Part shown: in pieces, positions 20,971 through 33,236 of the stretch | Position numbering within the stretch: the first letter of the stretch is position 1 | Layout of the letters: each line of letters opens with the position of its first letter | From: Cellulomonas sp. 73-145 | GTDB taxonomy: Bacteria > Actinomycetota > Actinomycetes > Actinomycetales > Cellulomonadaceae | Length of the DNA stretch: 64,000 nt | Direction of reading: 5' to 3' | Assembly (NCBI GenBank): GCA_001898185.1 | Contig: MKTI01000013.1 | Location: 62,001-126,000 of the forward strand | Notes under the pieces: model-generated | The model's database searches: none | Told to the model about the DNA's origin: nothing | What the model saw: the letters and a program-made list of their open reading frames with translations, nothing else | Translations under genes and position numbers: made by a program

Positions 20971-22806
20971 ATGCAGACCCATCAGTACGACGTGGTGATC
21001 GTCGGCGCCGGCGGCGCCGGCATGCGGGCGGCGCTCGAGTCGTCCACCCGCGCGCGCACGGCGGTCATCTCCAAGCTCTACCCCACCCGGTCCCACACGG
21101 GCGCGGCGCAGGGCGGCATGTGCGCCGCGCTCGCCAACGTCGAGGAGGACAACTGGGAGTGGCACACCTTCGACACCGTCAAGGGCGGTGACTACCTGGT
21201 CGACCAGGACGCCGCCGAGGTGATGGCCAAGGAGGCCATCGACGCGGTGCTCGACCTGGAGAAGATGGGCCTGCCGTTCAACCGCACGCCTGAAGGCCGG
21301 ATCGACCAGCGCCGCTTCGGCGGCCACACCCGCAAGCACGGCGAGGCACCGGTGCGACGGGCCTGCTACGCGGCGGACCGCACCGGCCACATGATCCTGC
21401 AGACGCTGTACCAGAACTGCGTGAAGCAGAACGTCGAGTTCTACAACGAGTTCTACGTGCTCGACCTGCTGGTCGACCACGACCTCGCGGCCGGCCACGT
21501 GCCGGAGGGCGAGGAGGTGCACGCCTCGGGCGTCGTCGCGTACGACCTGGCCAGCGGCGAGATCCACGTGTTCCAGGCCAAGTCCGTCGTCCTGGCCACG
21601 GGCGGCGCCGGCAAGATCTTCAAGACGACGTCGAACGCGCACACGCTGACCGGTGACGGCATCGCCCTCGCGTACCGGCGCGGCATCCCGCTGGAGGACA
21701 TGGAGTTCTTCCAGTTCCACCCGACGGGTCTGGCGGGGCTCGGCATCCTGCTGTCCGAGGCGGCCCGCGGTGAGGGCGCGATCCTGCGCAACAGCGAGGG
21801 CGAGCGCTTCATGGAGCGCTACGCCCCCACGATCAAGGACCTGGCGCCTCGCGACATCGTCGCGCGGTCGATGGCCAACGAGGTGCGCGAGGGACGTGGT
21901 GCTGGGCCGAACAAGGACTACGTCCTGCTCGACCTGACCCACCTCGAGCCGGCGCACATCGACGCCAAGCTGCCGGACATCACCGAGTTCGCCCGGACGT
22001 ACCTCGGCGTCGAGCCGTACACCGAGCCCATCCCGGTGTACCCGACGGCCCACTACCTGATGGGCGGCGTGCCGACCAACATCCGCGGCGAGGTGCTGCG
22101 CAACGAGACCGACGTGATCCGCGGCCTGTACGCCGCCGGCGAGTGCGCCTGCGTGTCGGTGCACGGCTCGAACCGGCTCGGCACCAACTCGCTGCTGGAC
22201 ATCAACGTCTTCGGCAAGCGGTCCGGCATCGCGGCGGCGGAGTACGCCGCGGACGCCGAGTGGGTGGACCTGCCGGAGAACCCGGCCGAGTCCGTCGAGG
22301 CCGAGCTCGAGGGCATCCGCACGCGGCCCGACGGCGAGCGGGTGGCGGACATCCGCCGGGACCTGCAGCAGACGATGGACACCAACGCCCAGGTGTTCCG
22401 CACCGCGGAGTCCCTGACGCAGGCGCTGGAGGACGTCAAGGCGCTGCAGAAGCGGTACCAGGCCGTGTCGGTGCAGGACAAGAGCCGAACCTTCAACACG
22501 GACCTCCTCGAGGCGGTTGAACTCGGCTTCCTGCTCGACGTCGCGGAGACCGTGGTGGTCGGCGCCCTGAACCGCAACGAGTCGCGCGGCGGCCACTTCC
22601 GCGAGGACTTCCCCAAGCGGGACGACGCCGGTTACATGCGCCACACGCTCGCCTACCGCCGTCCGCTGTCCGTGGACCCCGCGGAGACGGACGGTGACCA
22701 GGAGGGCTCCTTCCACCGCGTCACGCCGTTCGACGACTACCAGCTGGTCCTGGGCTCGAAGCCCGTCACCGTCACCCGCTACCAGCCGATGGAGCGCAAG
22801 TACTGA
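20971..22806 (+). CDS. sdhA: Succinate dehydrogenase flavoprotein subunit
   Basis: 611 residues, normal length. Oxidises succinate to fumarate on covalently bound FAD. The FAD-binding [11 protein letters not shown] is at the N-terminus. The flavin-linking His is in [12 protein letters not shown], the active-site segment is [20 protein letters not shown] has the catalytic Arg, and [10 protein letters not shown] completes the signature. It follows sdhD by 25 bases with a GAGGACAACC ribosome-binding site, and its stop overlaps the sdhB start by one base. Confidence 0.97.
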   Translation: MQTHQYDVVIVGAGGAGMRAALESSTRARTAVISKLYPTRSHTGAAQGGMCAALANVEEDNWEWHTFDTVKGGDYLVDQDAAEVMAKEAIDAVLDLEKMGLPFNRTPEGRIDQRRFGGHTRKHGEAPVRRACYAADRTGHMILQTLYQNCVKQNVEFYNEFYVLDLLVDHDLAAGHVPEGEEVHASGVVAYDLASGEIHVFQAKSVVLATGGAGKIFKTTSNAHTLTGDGIALAYRRGIPLEDMEFFQFHPTGLAGLGILLSEAARGEGAILRNSEGERFMERYAPTIKDLAPRDIVARSMANEVREGRGAGPNKDYVLLDLTHLEPAHIDAKLPDITEFARTYLGVEPYTEPIPVYPTAHYLMGGVPTNIRGEVLRNETDVIRGLYAAGECACVSVHGSNRLGTNSLLDINVFGKRSGIAAAEYAADAEWVDLPENPAESVEAELEGIRTRPDGERVADIRRDLQQTMDTNAQVFRTAESLTQALEDVKALQKRYQAVSVQDKSRTFNTDLLEAVELGFLLDVAETVVVGALNRNESRGGHFREDFPKRDDAGYMRHTLAYRRPLSVDPAETDGDQEGSFHRVTPFDDYQLVLGSKPVTVTRYQPMERKY

Positions 22807-23603
22807 TGACAGCAACCATGGACAAGCCCGCCGCCTCCGGCGCCCCCATGGGCGAGGTGCCGACGTTCGAGGTGCGGCTGAAGATCCGCCGCTACCAGCC
22901 CGCGGACGCCGAACCGGCGCCCTACGGCGAGGTCGCGGAGCAGGGCCCCTCGACGTGGCAGGAGTTCGTGGTGCAGGTGCACGGCACCGACCGCGTGCTC
23001 GACGCCCTGCACAAGGTGAAGTGGGAGCAGGACGGATCGCTCACGTTCCGCCGCTCGTGCGCCCACGGCGTGTGCGGCTCGGACGCGATGCGGATCAACG
23101 GCCGCAACCGGCTCGCGTGCAAGACGCTGCTCAAGGACCTCGACCCGACCAAGCCGATCGTCATCGAGCCGATCAAGGGCCTGACCGTGATCAAGGACCT
23201 CGTGGTCGACATGGAGCCGTTCTTCGCCTCCTACCGCGAGATCATGCCGTTCCTCATCACCTCGGGGAACGAGCCGACCCGCGAGCGTCTGCAGTCGCCG
23301 ACCGAGCGGGCGCGCTACGACGACACCACCAAGTGCATCCTCTGCGCCTGCTGCACGTCGAGCTGCCCGGTGTTCTGGAACGACGGCCAGTACTTCGGCC
23401 CCGCCGCGATCGTGAACGCGCACCGGTTCATCTTCGACAGCCGTGACGAGGGCGGCTCGCAGCGTCTGGAGATCCTCAACGACAAGGAAGGCGTGTGGCG
23501 CTGCCGCACCACCTTCAACTGCACCGAGGCCTGCCCCCGCGGCATCGAGGTGACCAAGGCGATCGCCGAGGTCAAGCGGGCGATGATCACCCGGGCCTTC
23601 TGA
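22806..23603 (+). CDS. sdhB: Succinate dehydrogenase iron-sulfur subunit
   Basis: 265 residues. The N-terminal plant-ferredoxin-like domain has the 2Fe-2S ligands in CAHGVCGSDAM and ACKTLL. The C-terminal domain has 4Fe-4S and 3Fe-4S ligands in CILCACCTSSCPVFW and CTEACPRGIEV. Passes electrons from SdhA to the membrane anchor. Last gene of sdhCDAB; the next gene is convergent after 18 bases. Confidence 0.97.
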   Translation: MTATMDKPAASGAPMGEVPTFEVRLKIRRYQPADAEPAPYGEVAEQGPSTWQEFVVQVHGTDRVLDALHKVKWEQDGSLTFRRSCAHGVCGSDAMRINGRNRLACKTLLKDLDPTKPIVIEPIKGLTVIKDLVVDMEPFFASYREIMPFLITSGNEPTRERLQSPTERARYDDTTKCILCACCTSSCPVFWNDGQYFGPAAIVNAHRFIFDSRDEGGSQRLEILNDKEGVWRCRTTFNCTEACPRGIEVTKAIAEVKRAMITRAF

Positions 23604-23621
23604 GCGTCGGCCTCCTGCAGC

Positions 23622-24671
23622 TCAGCCTCCCGAGCCGACCTTCGCGCCCTCCGGCGCGGGGGTCGGCTCCGGCTGTGTCAGGGGCGGGTTCGCGGTCCAG
23701 GCCGCGGCGAGCAGGACGATCCGCGACACGAGGTTGATCCACAGCAGCAGCACCACGATGACGGCGAACGACGCCAGCACGGGGTTGTGGCGCACGCTGC
23801 CGGACACCACCGACGTGCCGAGCACGCGGACCACGCCCAGACCGACGCCGGCGATGGCGGCGCCACCGAGCAGGTCCTTGCGTGGCGGTGACTCACCGGC
23901 GAGGACCTTGACCACGACGACGAACGTCACCGCGTCGACGACGAAGGTCACGGCGATGCCGAGCACCCGGCCGGCGAACCGCGCCATGGCGCCCCAGCCG
24001 ACCGCGCCGAGCAGCCAGTCCGCCGCAGAGGTCAGCGCGAGCCCGAGCACGGCGGACACCAGCACCGCGAGGCTCATGGCCGCGAACCCACCGAGCTCCC
24101 GCAGCTTGTTCGACAGGGTGCTGCCCTGCTGCATCCGCCCGAACATCGCCCGGACGCTGGTCTGGAGCGCGCCGACCGCCGACAGCGCGCTGAGCACCAG
24201 CGTGACCAGCGCGACGATCCCGGCCACCGAGAGGCCGGCCGAGAGCCGCAGCTGGTCGGGCTTGATGACCCCCTTGCCGTCGCCGGTGTCGATCAGTCCA
24301 GGCAGGGTGTTCGCCACCGTGCCGATCACCCTGTCGTGCACGGCCTTGTTGCGGCCGAGCACCAGCATGAACACCGACCACCCGAGGGTGAGCGCCGAGA
24401 AGACCGCGAACAGGGCCGCGTAGGCGATGCCGCCGGTCAGCAGCCCTCCGCCAGCGGCGCCGAACCGCGAGTTCGCCCGGCCGGCACGACTGCGCTGCCA
24501 CCACGCCAGCAGACGCTTGACCCGCTCCACGAGCCCGGACCACCCCCCGGTACCGGATCGCTGGGCGGCGGCACCGGCCCCGGCGGGATCCGGGGCGGCG
24601 GCCGAGGCGCGCGCATGTGCGGCGCCGGAGCCGGCCGGAGGCTCGACGGTCGGGTCGGTCTGATGGTCCAC
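23622..24671 (-). CDS. YihY/BrkB-family inner membrane protein
   Basis: 349 residues with a charged Ala/Pro-rich N-terminus of about 60 residues and six hydrophobic segments. The family pattern is present, with GGIAYAALFAVFSALTLGWS as the first membrane helix and LLLWINLVSRIVLLAAAW as the last. The family was once named ribonuclease BN but is a membrane protein of unknown transport role. GTG start at 24671. It lies 9 bases downstream of the 2H phosphoesterase gene and may be in its operon. Confidence 0.85.
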   Translation of the reverse strand: MDHQTDPTVEPPAGSGAAHARASAAAPDPAGAGAAAQRSGTGGWSGLVERVKRLLAWWQRSRAGRANSRFGAAGGGLLTGGIAYAALFAVFSALTLGWSVFMLVLGRNKAVHDRVIGTVANTLPGLIDTGDGKGVIKPDQLRLSAGLSVAGIVALVTLVLSALSAVGALQTSVRAMFGRMQQGSTLSNKLRELGGFAAMSLAVLVSAVLGLALTSAADWLLGAVGWGAMARFAGRVLGIAVTFVVDAVTFVVVVKVLAGESPPRKDLLGGAAIAGVGLGVVRVLGTSVVSGSVRHNPVLASFAVIVVLLLWINLVSRIVLLAAAWTANPPLTQPEPTPAPEGAKVGSGG

Positions 24672-24680
24672 GGGCCGACC

Positions 24681-27700
<3,020 letters not shown>

Positions 27701-27704
<4 letters not shown>

Positions 27705-28309
27705 CCCCGCGCCCCCGCGACGGGTGCGCCCCCGGTGTCGCCGCCGAGTGCGAGCCGGACCGGCGCGGCATCGTCCGCCTGCGGCCGCCGGTGCTCGAGC
27801 GAGACCCGCAGCCGTGCCCGCGCGCGGTGGATGCGCGAGCGGACCGTGCCGAGCTTGATCCCGAGCGTGACGGCGATCTCCTCGTAGGAGAGCCCCTCGA
27901 TGTCGCAGAGCACGACGGCGGCGCGGTACTCCGGTGGCAGCTCGTCCAGCGCCCGCTGCACGTCCTGGTCGAGGTTGCCGTGCTCGAAGGCGCGCTCGGG
28001 CGAGGCGAGCTCGTCCGACGTGGTCCACCGCTCGGTGTCGTCGCCCATCGCGTCGATCCGGATGCGCTTGCGGCGACGCGCCTGGTCGAGGAAGAGGTTC
28101 GTGGTGATCCGGTGCAACCAGCCCTCGAACGTGCCGGGCACGTAGGAGTCGAGCGAGCGGAACACCCGGACGAAGGTCTCCTGCGTCAGGTCCTCGGCGT
28201 CGTGCCGGTTGCCGGTGAGCCGGTAGGCGAGCCGGTACACCCGAGCAGAGTTGTCCCGGACGATCGCCTCCCACGTCGGGGCCTGCCACTCGGCGGGCTG
28301 CGTGGTCAT
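27701..28309 (-). CDS. sigE: ECF sigma factor SigE
   Basis: 202 residues. Region 2 is [30 protein letters not shown] and region 4 has [20 protein letters not shown], a helix-turn-helix. This is the extracytoplasmic stress class, and the divergent O-methyltransferase and downstream anti-sigma and tatB match the mycobacterial sigE locus. The ATG at 28309 follows GGAGGAGG about 12 bases upstream. A longer open frame continues upstream as an antisense shadow. Confidence 0.92.
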
Positions 28310-28425
28310 CTGGTCCAGGTCCTCCTCCGGGCGGGTGGCCCGTTCGACGTCGACGGCCGGGTGTGGTCGTCTCGTGGGGTCGTCCGACGATCCTCCCAGG
28401 GCCGAGCGGCTTCCCACCACTGCGC

Positions 28426-28451
28426 AACGTCCTGAGCGGCCGATCGGTTCC
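28426..28451 (-). promoter_or_regulatory. ECF-type promoter upstream of sigE (likely self-regulated)
   Basis: On the sigE strand GGAAC (28451-28447) is followed after 17 bases by CGTT (28429-28426), the standard ECF sigma promoter pattern GGAAC-N16-18-CGTT. Transcripts would start about 110 bases before sigE. SigE proteins often drive their own gene from such promoters; that step is inferred. Confidence 0.65.
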
Positions 28452-28516
28452 GCCTCCGCCGGCCCTGGACGCAGCACCGATACGCTGACCCGCGGAAACG
28501 CCATCAGGAGGTCACC

Positions 28517-29149
28517 ATCCCCACCGACAAGGCCCAGAGCTGGGTCTACTGCGAGGAGTTCGTCCCCGAGGACGACGTGCTGCGCCGTGCCCGCGAGCGC
28601 GCCGACCAGCTCGGCTGCACCCCGGTGCTGCCCGGCACCGGCGCCGCGCTGCAGGTGCTCGCGGCTGCCAGCCGGGCCCGTGCGGTGGTGGAGATCGGCA
28701 CGGGCGCCGGTGTCAGCGCCCTCTACCTGCTGCGCGGCATGCCCGCGGACGGCGTGCTCACCACGATCGACGTCGAGGTGGAGAACCAGCGCGCCGCCAA
28801 GGAGGCGTTCGCGGAGGAGGGTGTGCGACCCACCCGTACGCGCACCATCTCCGGGCGGGCGCTCGACGTGCTGCCCCGGCTGACGGACGGTGCGTACGAC
28901 CTCGTCCTGGTGGACGCGGACAAGGAGTCCTACCCCGCGTACGTCGAGCAGGCCGTGCGCCTGCTGCGGTCCGGCGGCGTGCTCGCCGTGGACAACGCGC
29001 TCTGGCACGACCGCGTGGCCGACCCGGCACGTCGCGACGAGACGACGACGGTCGTCCGCGAGGTCGGTCGCACCGTCCGCGACGACGCTCGGCTGATCTC
29101 GACGCTGCTGCCCAGCGGTGACGGGCTGCTGGTGGCCGTCCGCCGCTGA
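28517..29149 (+). CDS. SAM-dependent O-methyltransferase, apparent ATC start
   Basis: 210 residues. Rossmann methyltransferase motifs: [15 protein letters not shown] (SAM loop), VDADKESY and VDNALW (metal and substrate site of the class I O-methyltransferases). The first canonical start (GTG at 28577) would drop the segment [19 protein letters not shown] that, from memory, is conserved in actinobacterial relatives such as Rv1220c. Upstream in frame there is no ATG, GTG or TTG. AGGAGG at 28506-28511 is exactly five bases before ATC at 28517, so I call an ATC start. The divergent neighbour is sigE. Confidence 0.8.
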   Translation: MPTDKAQSWVYCEEFVPEDDVLRRARERADQLGCTPVLPGTGAALQVLAAASRARAVVEIGTGAGVSALYLLRGMPADGVLTTIDVEVENQRAAKEAFAEEGVRPTRTRTISGRALDVLPRLTDGAYDLVLVDADKESYPAYVEQAVRLLRSGGVLAVDNALWHDRVADPARRDETTTVVREVGRTVRDDARLISTLLPSGDGLLVAVRR

Positions 29150-29167
29150 GCGGCGTCCGGCGGCCGG

Positions 29168-30745
29168 TCAGCTGAGGTCGGCCAGGTACTGCAGCAGCAG
29201 GCGGGCGCCGTAGCCCGTGGCCCCGGCCGTCACCTCGTGGGCATCGGCGGTGGCCCGTGCGGTGCCGGCGACGTCCAGGTGCGCCCAGCGGCGCGTGCCG
29301 ACGAAGCGCTGCAGGAACAGGGCCGCGAACACCGAGCCGCCGCCCATGTGCTTGTCCCGCGCGGTCTGGCGCACGTCCGCGACGTCGGAGCGGAGCGAGT
29401 CCTGGTACTCCGCCGACAGGGGCATCGGCCACGCGAGCTCACCCGTCGCCTGGCCGGCGGCGGTCAGCGCCCGCACGAGGTCGTCGTCCGTCCCGTAGAG
29501 AGCGGCGTGGCCGCGGCCGAGGCCGAGCGTCGCCGCGCCGGTCAGGGTGGCGACGTCGATCAGCACGTCCGGGTCGAGCACCGCATCGGCGTAGGCGAGG
29601 GCGTCGGCCAGGACCATGCGGCCCTCGGCATCGGTGTTCTGCACCTCGACCGTGGTGCCGCCGTACACCCGCACCACGTCGTCCGGCCGGTACGAGGCCG
29701 CGCCGACCTGGTTCTCCGCGAGCGGGAGCACCGCCGTGACGCGGTGCACCGAGCCGCTGTGCGCGGCGCCGAGCACCGTGGCGAGCACGACGGCAGCACC
29801 CGCCATGTCGGTCTTCATCGGCACCATCGCCTCGCGCGGCTTGATCGACAGCCCACCGGTGTCGTACGTGATGCCCTTGCCGACCACCACGACGTGGTGC
29901 GCGGCCGGCTGCGGAGGCGTGTACCTGGCGACCACCAGCCGGGGGGTCGAGGCGGAGCCGCTGCCGACCGCGAGGATGCCACCGAACCCCTGGGCGGCCA
30001 GCTCGCGGGGACCCAGCACCTCCACGCTCACGCCGGCGCGCGTGGCCAGCCGACGCGCCTGATCGGCGACCCACGCCGGGTTCTTCACCCCGGACGGCGT
30101 GTTGGCCAGGTCCCGCACCAGCCACGTCGCCGAGGCGGCCGTGCGCGCGGCGACGACGGCCGCACCGACCCGGCCGCCGTCGCGGCCCAGCAGCACCAGC
30201 TCGGCGGCGGCCTTGGCGGTGTCCTTGTGCGCACCGCTCGGCTGGGCGTACGCGGCGAGGAGGTAGCCCTCGACGAGCGCCCGGGTCCAGCGCGCCACGT
30301 CCGACGACGCGGCGTGGTCGTCGTCGCCGAGGGTGGTCGCGACCGCGCGCCAGCCGCGGGACGCACGGGCCAGCGCCGCGCCGGCCCGGCGCAGGTCGGT
30401 GTCCGAGCCCTGCCCGACCCCGACGAGGACGATCCGCGGGGGAAGGTCCGTCCACGGCAGGGCGACTGCCGAGCCGACCGGCCGTGGCAGCTGCACGACG
30501 GAGGACTCCCCGGCTGCGCCGGTCAGGCCGGAGCGTTCCGCCAGCTCCGCCAGGTCGATGCCGTACCGAGCCGCGGCCTGCGCGGTCCCGGAACCCGCAG
30601 CCAACCCCTCGTCACCCTCGCGCCCCGGTGCGACCGGCACGGCGACGGCGTCGAGAGAGCCGTCCGTGAGCAGCGGGCTGTCCAGGAGCGCACTGCCCGA
30701 CAGCGTGACGGTCGGAGGTGTGCGATGACGTGCCGACGGCGCCAT
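29168..30745 (-). CDS. pepA: Leucyl aminopeptidase, M17 family
   Basis: 525 residues. The C-terminal catalytic domain has the metal and active-site segments GKGITYDTGGL, KTDMAGAA and NTDAEGRMVLADAL. The N-terminal regulatory macro-like domain covers about the first 190 residues. Removes N-terminal amino acids from peptides and may take part in glutathione or mycothiol conjugate turnover in other bacteria. It follows the DUF3117 gene after 14 bases and is convergent with the O-methyltransferase. Confidence 0.94.
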   Translation of the reverse strand: MAPSARHRTPPTVTLSGSALLDSPLLTDGSLDAVAVPVAPGREGDEGLAAGSGTAQAAARYGIDLAELAERSGLTGAAGESSVVQLPRPVGSAVALPWTDLPPRIVLVGVGQGSDTDLRRAGAALARASRGWRAVATTLGDDDHAASSDVARWTRALVEGYLLAAYAQPSGAHKDTAKAAAELVLLGRDGGRVGAAVVAARTAASATWLVRDLANTPSGVKNPAWVADQARRLATRAGVSVEVLGPRELAAQGFGGILAVGSGSASTPRLVVARYTPPQPAAHHVVVVGKGITYDTGGLSIKPREAMVPMKTDMAGAAVVLATVLGAAHSGSVHRVTAVLPLAENQVGAASYRPDDVVRVYGGTTVEVQNTDAEGRMVLADALAYADAVLDPDVLIDVATLTGAATLGLGRGHAALYGTDDDLVRALTAAGQATGELAWPMPLSAEYQDSLRSDVADVRQTARDKHMGGGSVFAALFLQRFVGTRRWAHLDVAGTARATADAHEVTAGATGYGARLLLQYLADLS

Positions 30746-30759
30746 CCCGCCGGCCGGCC

Positions 30760-30927
30760 TCAGCCGGCGACCGACGTCAGAGCCTGTCCCAGCTCCGCCG
30801 CCTCGGTCGCGTTGAGCTCGACCACCAGACGGCCGCCGCCCTCGAGCGGGACGCGCATGACGATGCCACGACCCTCCTTGGTGACCTCCAGCGGTCCGTC
30901 GCCGGTCCTCGGCTTCATCGCGGCCAT
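30760..30927 (-). CDS. DUF3117 family small protein
   Basis: 55 residues, beginning MAAMKPRTGDGPLEVTKEGR and ending ELGQALTSVAG. This is the conserved tiny DUF3117 family of actinobacteria (similar to Rv1211); its function is unknown to me. The ATG at 30927 has AAGGAGAGG just upstream. The gene is shorter than usual ORF cut-offs and easily missed. A TAGGAT element about 70 bases upstream is a possible -10 box, and pepA follows after 14 bases. Confidence 0.88.
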   Translation of the reverse strand: MAAMKPRTGDGPLEVTKEGRGIVMRVPLEGGGRLVVELNATEAAELGQALTSVAG

Positions 30928-31033
30928 GCGGGGCCTCTCCTTCGGCTGGTGTGACCCGGCCTCCCTGCGCAGGAAGGCGGTTGTCCGGGTCCCATCCTAG
31001 GTCACCCGCCCCTTCCGACCGGCCCTCGTACCG

Positions 31034-32320
31034 TCACGGTGGCCAGTCGCCGTGCGGGTTGAACAGCCACATCGTGCGGATCCAGAGCACCTGCAGCCCC
31101 ACCATGAGGGCCAGCACGGCCCAGAACGCGATCCGCCGGGCACGTTCCGGGCGGGAGACCAGCCCGGCGGTGACCGCACCCATGGGGAACGCCAGCAGGA
31201 GGAAGCGGGCCAGGCTGCTCCCCGGCTCGATCACCGCGACGATGTACCCGATGTACGCCGCGGACCAGGTGTGCAGCTCGTTGCCGAGCCGCCAGGCCGC
31301 GGGAGCGACGAGCAGCGCGATGGTGAGACCGAACCCCGCGACCACGACGAGGGCCGCCCAAGGCCCGAACCAGAACTGCGGCACGTAGGTCCAGCCGTAG
31401 AACGGCGTGGTGGTCCGCACGCCCCGCCACGACTCCTGGGTGAGCAGATACCCGTTCGGGACCCCGGTCATCCAGCCGCAGATGAGCGGCCACGCGAAGC
31501 CGGACACCACGGCGACCGCACCGAGGGCCGCGACGCGCAGCACGTCGCGCAGCGGGAAGGCCTCGCTCCCCCGGCGGGCGTCGCGCCACCGCACGAGCGC
31601 GTGCACCGCGACGACGACGGCCATCGGCAGGGCGACGGCACGGGCGAAGCCCAACGCCAGCACGACCAGCGCCGCCGCGCCGTAGCGCCGTCGCATCAGC
31701 AGGTAGAGCGAGCCTGCGACCAGCAGCAGGGCTAGCGACTCGGTGTACCCCGCCTGGAGCACCGGCGACGTCGGGAAGACGCAGACCAGGGCGACGGTCG
31801 CCAGCGGCAGCGCCGGCCACGCGGCGACCGCACGGCGCGCGCCGAGGACGACGCAGCGGTGGACGAGGAGGACGGCGCCGGCGCCCAGCAGCGTGGAGAC
31901 CACCGGGGCGGCCACCTCCCACGGCAGGCGGGTCACGGTCATCACCGCGCGCACGAGTGCCGGGTACAGCGGGAAGAAGGCCCACGCGTTCTGCTGCACC
32001 AGACCGTCCGCGCCGCGCGGCAGCGTGGCCGGGTAGCCGTGCTCGGCGATCTGCCGGTACCAGGACCCGTCGAACATCAGGCCGACGAACTTCCAGTACG
32101 ACGGGTGCCCGGGCGTCCAGAGGTTCGGCAGCTGCAGCCGTGCCACCCAGACGAAGACCGCTGCGGTGAACAGGCGGGTCAGCCCGAACAGTGCGAGGAC
32201 CTGACCCCACCAGGGCCAGCTGCGCGGGTCCGTCCGGGCGCGCCGGAGCGACGGCGACGGTTCGAGCACCACGCCGCTACCAGCCGGTGCTCTGCGTGGA
32301 CGTGGCGTCCGCCTCCGCAC
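31034..32320 (-). CDS. PIG-V-like mannosyltransferase family membrane protein
   Basis: 428 residues, multi-spanning membrane protein of the GT-C fold. The family signatures FDGSWYRQIAEHGYP near the first extracellular loop and AFFPLYPALVR after it match bacterial PIG-V/GPI-mannosyltransferase relatives that use lipid-linked mannose. About ten hydrophobic segments follow. The GTG at 32320 is preceded by AGGAGGAGG nine bases upstream but overlaps the LOG gene by 44 bases; GTG at 32272 is an alternative without overlap or good ribosome-binding site. The target glycan is unknown. Confidence 0.8.
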   Translation of the reverse strand: MRRRTPRPRRAPAGSGVVLEPSPSLRRARTDPRSWPWWGQVLALFGLTRLFTAAVFVWVARLQLPNLWTPGHPSYWKFVGLMFDGSWYRQIAEHGYPATLPRGADGLVQQNAWAFFPLYPALVRAVMTVTRLPWEVAAPVVSTLLGAGAVLLVHRCVVLGARRAVAAWPALPLATVALVCVFPTSPVLQAGYTESLALLLVAGSLYLLMRRRYGAAALVVLALGFARAVALPMAVVVAVHALVRWRDARRGSEAFPLRDVLRVAALGAVAVVSGFAWPLICGWMTGVPNGYLLTQESWRGVRTTTPFYGWTYVPQFWFGPWAALVVVAGFGLTIALLVAPAAWRLGNELHTWSAAYIGYIVAVIEPGSSLARFLLLAFPMGAVTAGLVSRPERARRIAFWAVLALMVGLQVLWIRTMWLFNPHGDWPP

Positions 32321-33194
32321 GCACCGCGGCCTCCTCCTGCGCGCGCAGCTCGGCCCCGCGGCGCACGACGATCTCGACCGCCTCGTCGGGGTCGTCCGTC
32401 AGCCGCAGCAGGTCCGCGTCGGACGGCCCGACCATGCCGCGGTCGGTGACGGTGCTGCGGATCCAGTCGAGCAGGCCGCCCCAGTAGTCGGTGCCCATCA
32501 GGACGATGGGGAACCCGACGACCTTGTGCGTCTGCACCAGGGTCAGCGCCTCGAACAGCTCGTCCAGGGTGCCGAACCCGCCCGGCAGCACCACGAACCC
32601 CTCGGCGTACTTGACGAACATCGTCTTGCGGGCGAAGAAGTACCGGAAGTTGACGCCGAGGTCGACCCACTTGTTCATGCCCTGCTCGAAGGGCAGCTCG
32701 ATGCCGAGCCCCACGGACAGCCCGCCGGCCTGCGCAGCGCCCTTGTTGGCGGCCTCCATCACGCCCGGACCACCGCCGGTGATCACCGCGTAGCCGGCGC
32801 GCGCCAGGCTCGCCGCCACCCGGCGCGCCAGCTCGTACTCCGGCCGGCCCTTGCGGATCCGCGCCGAGCCGAACACGCTCACCGCGGGCCCGACCTCGGC
32901 CAGCGCCCCGAAGCCCTCGACGAACTCGCTCTGGATCCGCATCACGCGCCAGGGGTCGTCGTGCAGCCAGCTGACCCGGTCTCCCCTGGTCAGCAGGCGC
33001 TGGTCGGACGTGGTGGCGGGGATCTGCGGACCGCGCAGCAGCACCGGACCCCGGCGGTACTCGGTGATGTCCTTGCGGCGGCGCCCGTCGCCCGAGCGTG
33101 CGACCTCGCGCCCGTCGGCGTCCTGGCCCGCCTCAGACCGTCCTGCCTGCGAGGAGCCGCGTGCGCCGCGGTCCTCGCCCTGCTGCTCGTCCAT
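32277..33194 (-). CDS. LOG-family nucleoside 5'-monophosphate phosphoribohydrolase
   Basis: 305 residues, the long TIGR00730-like form. The lysine decarboxylase-like fold contains GGGPGVMEAANKGA and the catalytic PGGFGTLDELFE (PGGxGTxxE). LOG enzymes release cytokinin-type bases from nucleotide precursors; some bacterial members act as general nucleotide hydrolases. A disordered, charged N-terminal tail of about 60 residues precedes the domain. ATG at 33194 chosen; GTG at 33203 is equally possible. Position beside dapE matches Rv1205/Rv1202 in mycobacteria. Confidence 0.88.
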   Translation of the reverse strand: MDEQQGEDRGARGSSQAGRSEAGQDADGREVARSGDGRRRKDITEYRRGPVLLRGPQIPATTSDQRLLTRGDRVSWLHDDPWRVMRIQSEFVEGFGALAEVGPAVSVFGSARIRKGRPEYELARRVAASLARAGYAVITGGGPGVMEAANKGAAQAGGLSVGLGIELPFEQGMNKWVDLGVNFRYFFARKTMFVKYAEGFVVLPGGFGTLDELFEALTLVQTHKVVGFPIVLMGTDYWGGLLDWIRSTVTDRGMVGPSDADLLRLTDDPDEAVEIVVRRGAELRAQEEAAVRAEADATSTQSTGW

Positions 33195-33236
33195 GGTGGG
33201 CACTCTAGGGCCGCGACCCTGGAGCGACCTGGCGGG

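Noticed and set aside
28577..28579. GTG as start of the O-methyltransferase
   Set aside because: No ribosome-binding site in front of it, and it removes the recognisable N-terminal segment that lies directly behind a well-placed AGGAGG.
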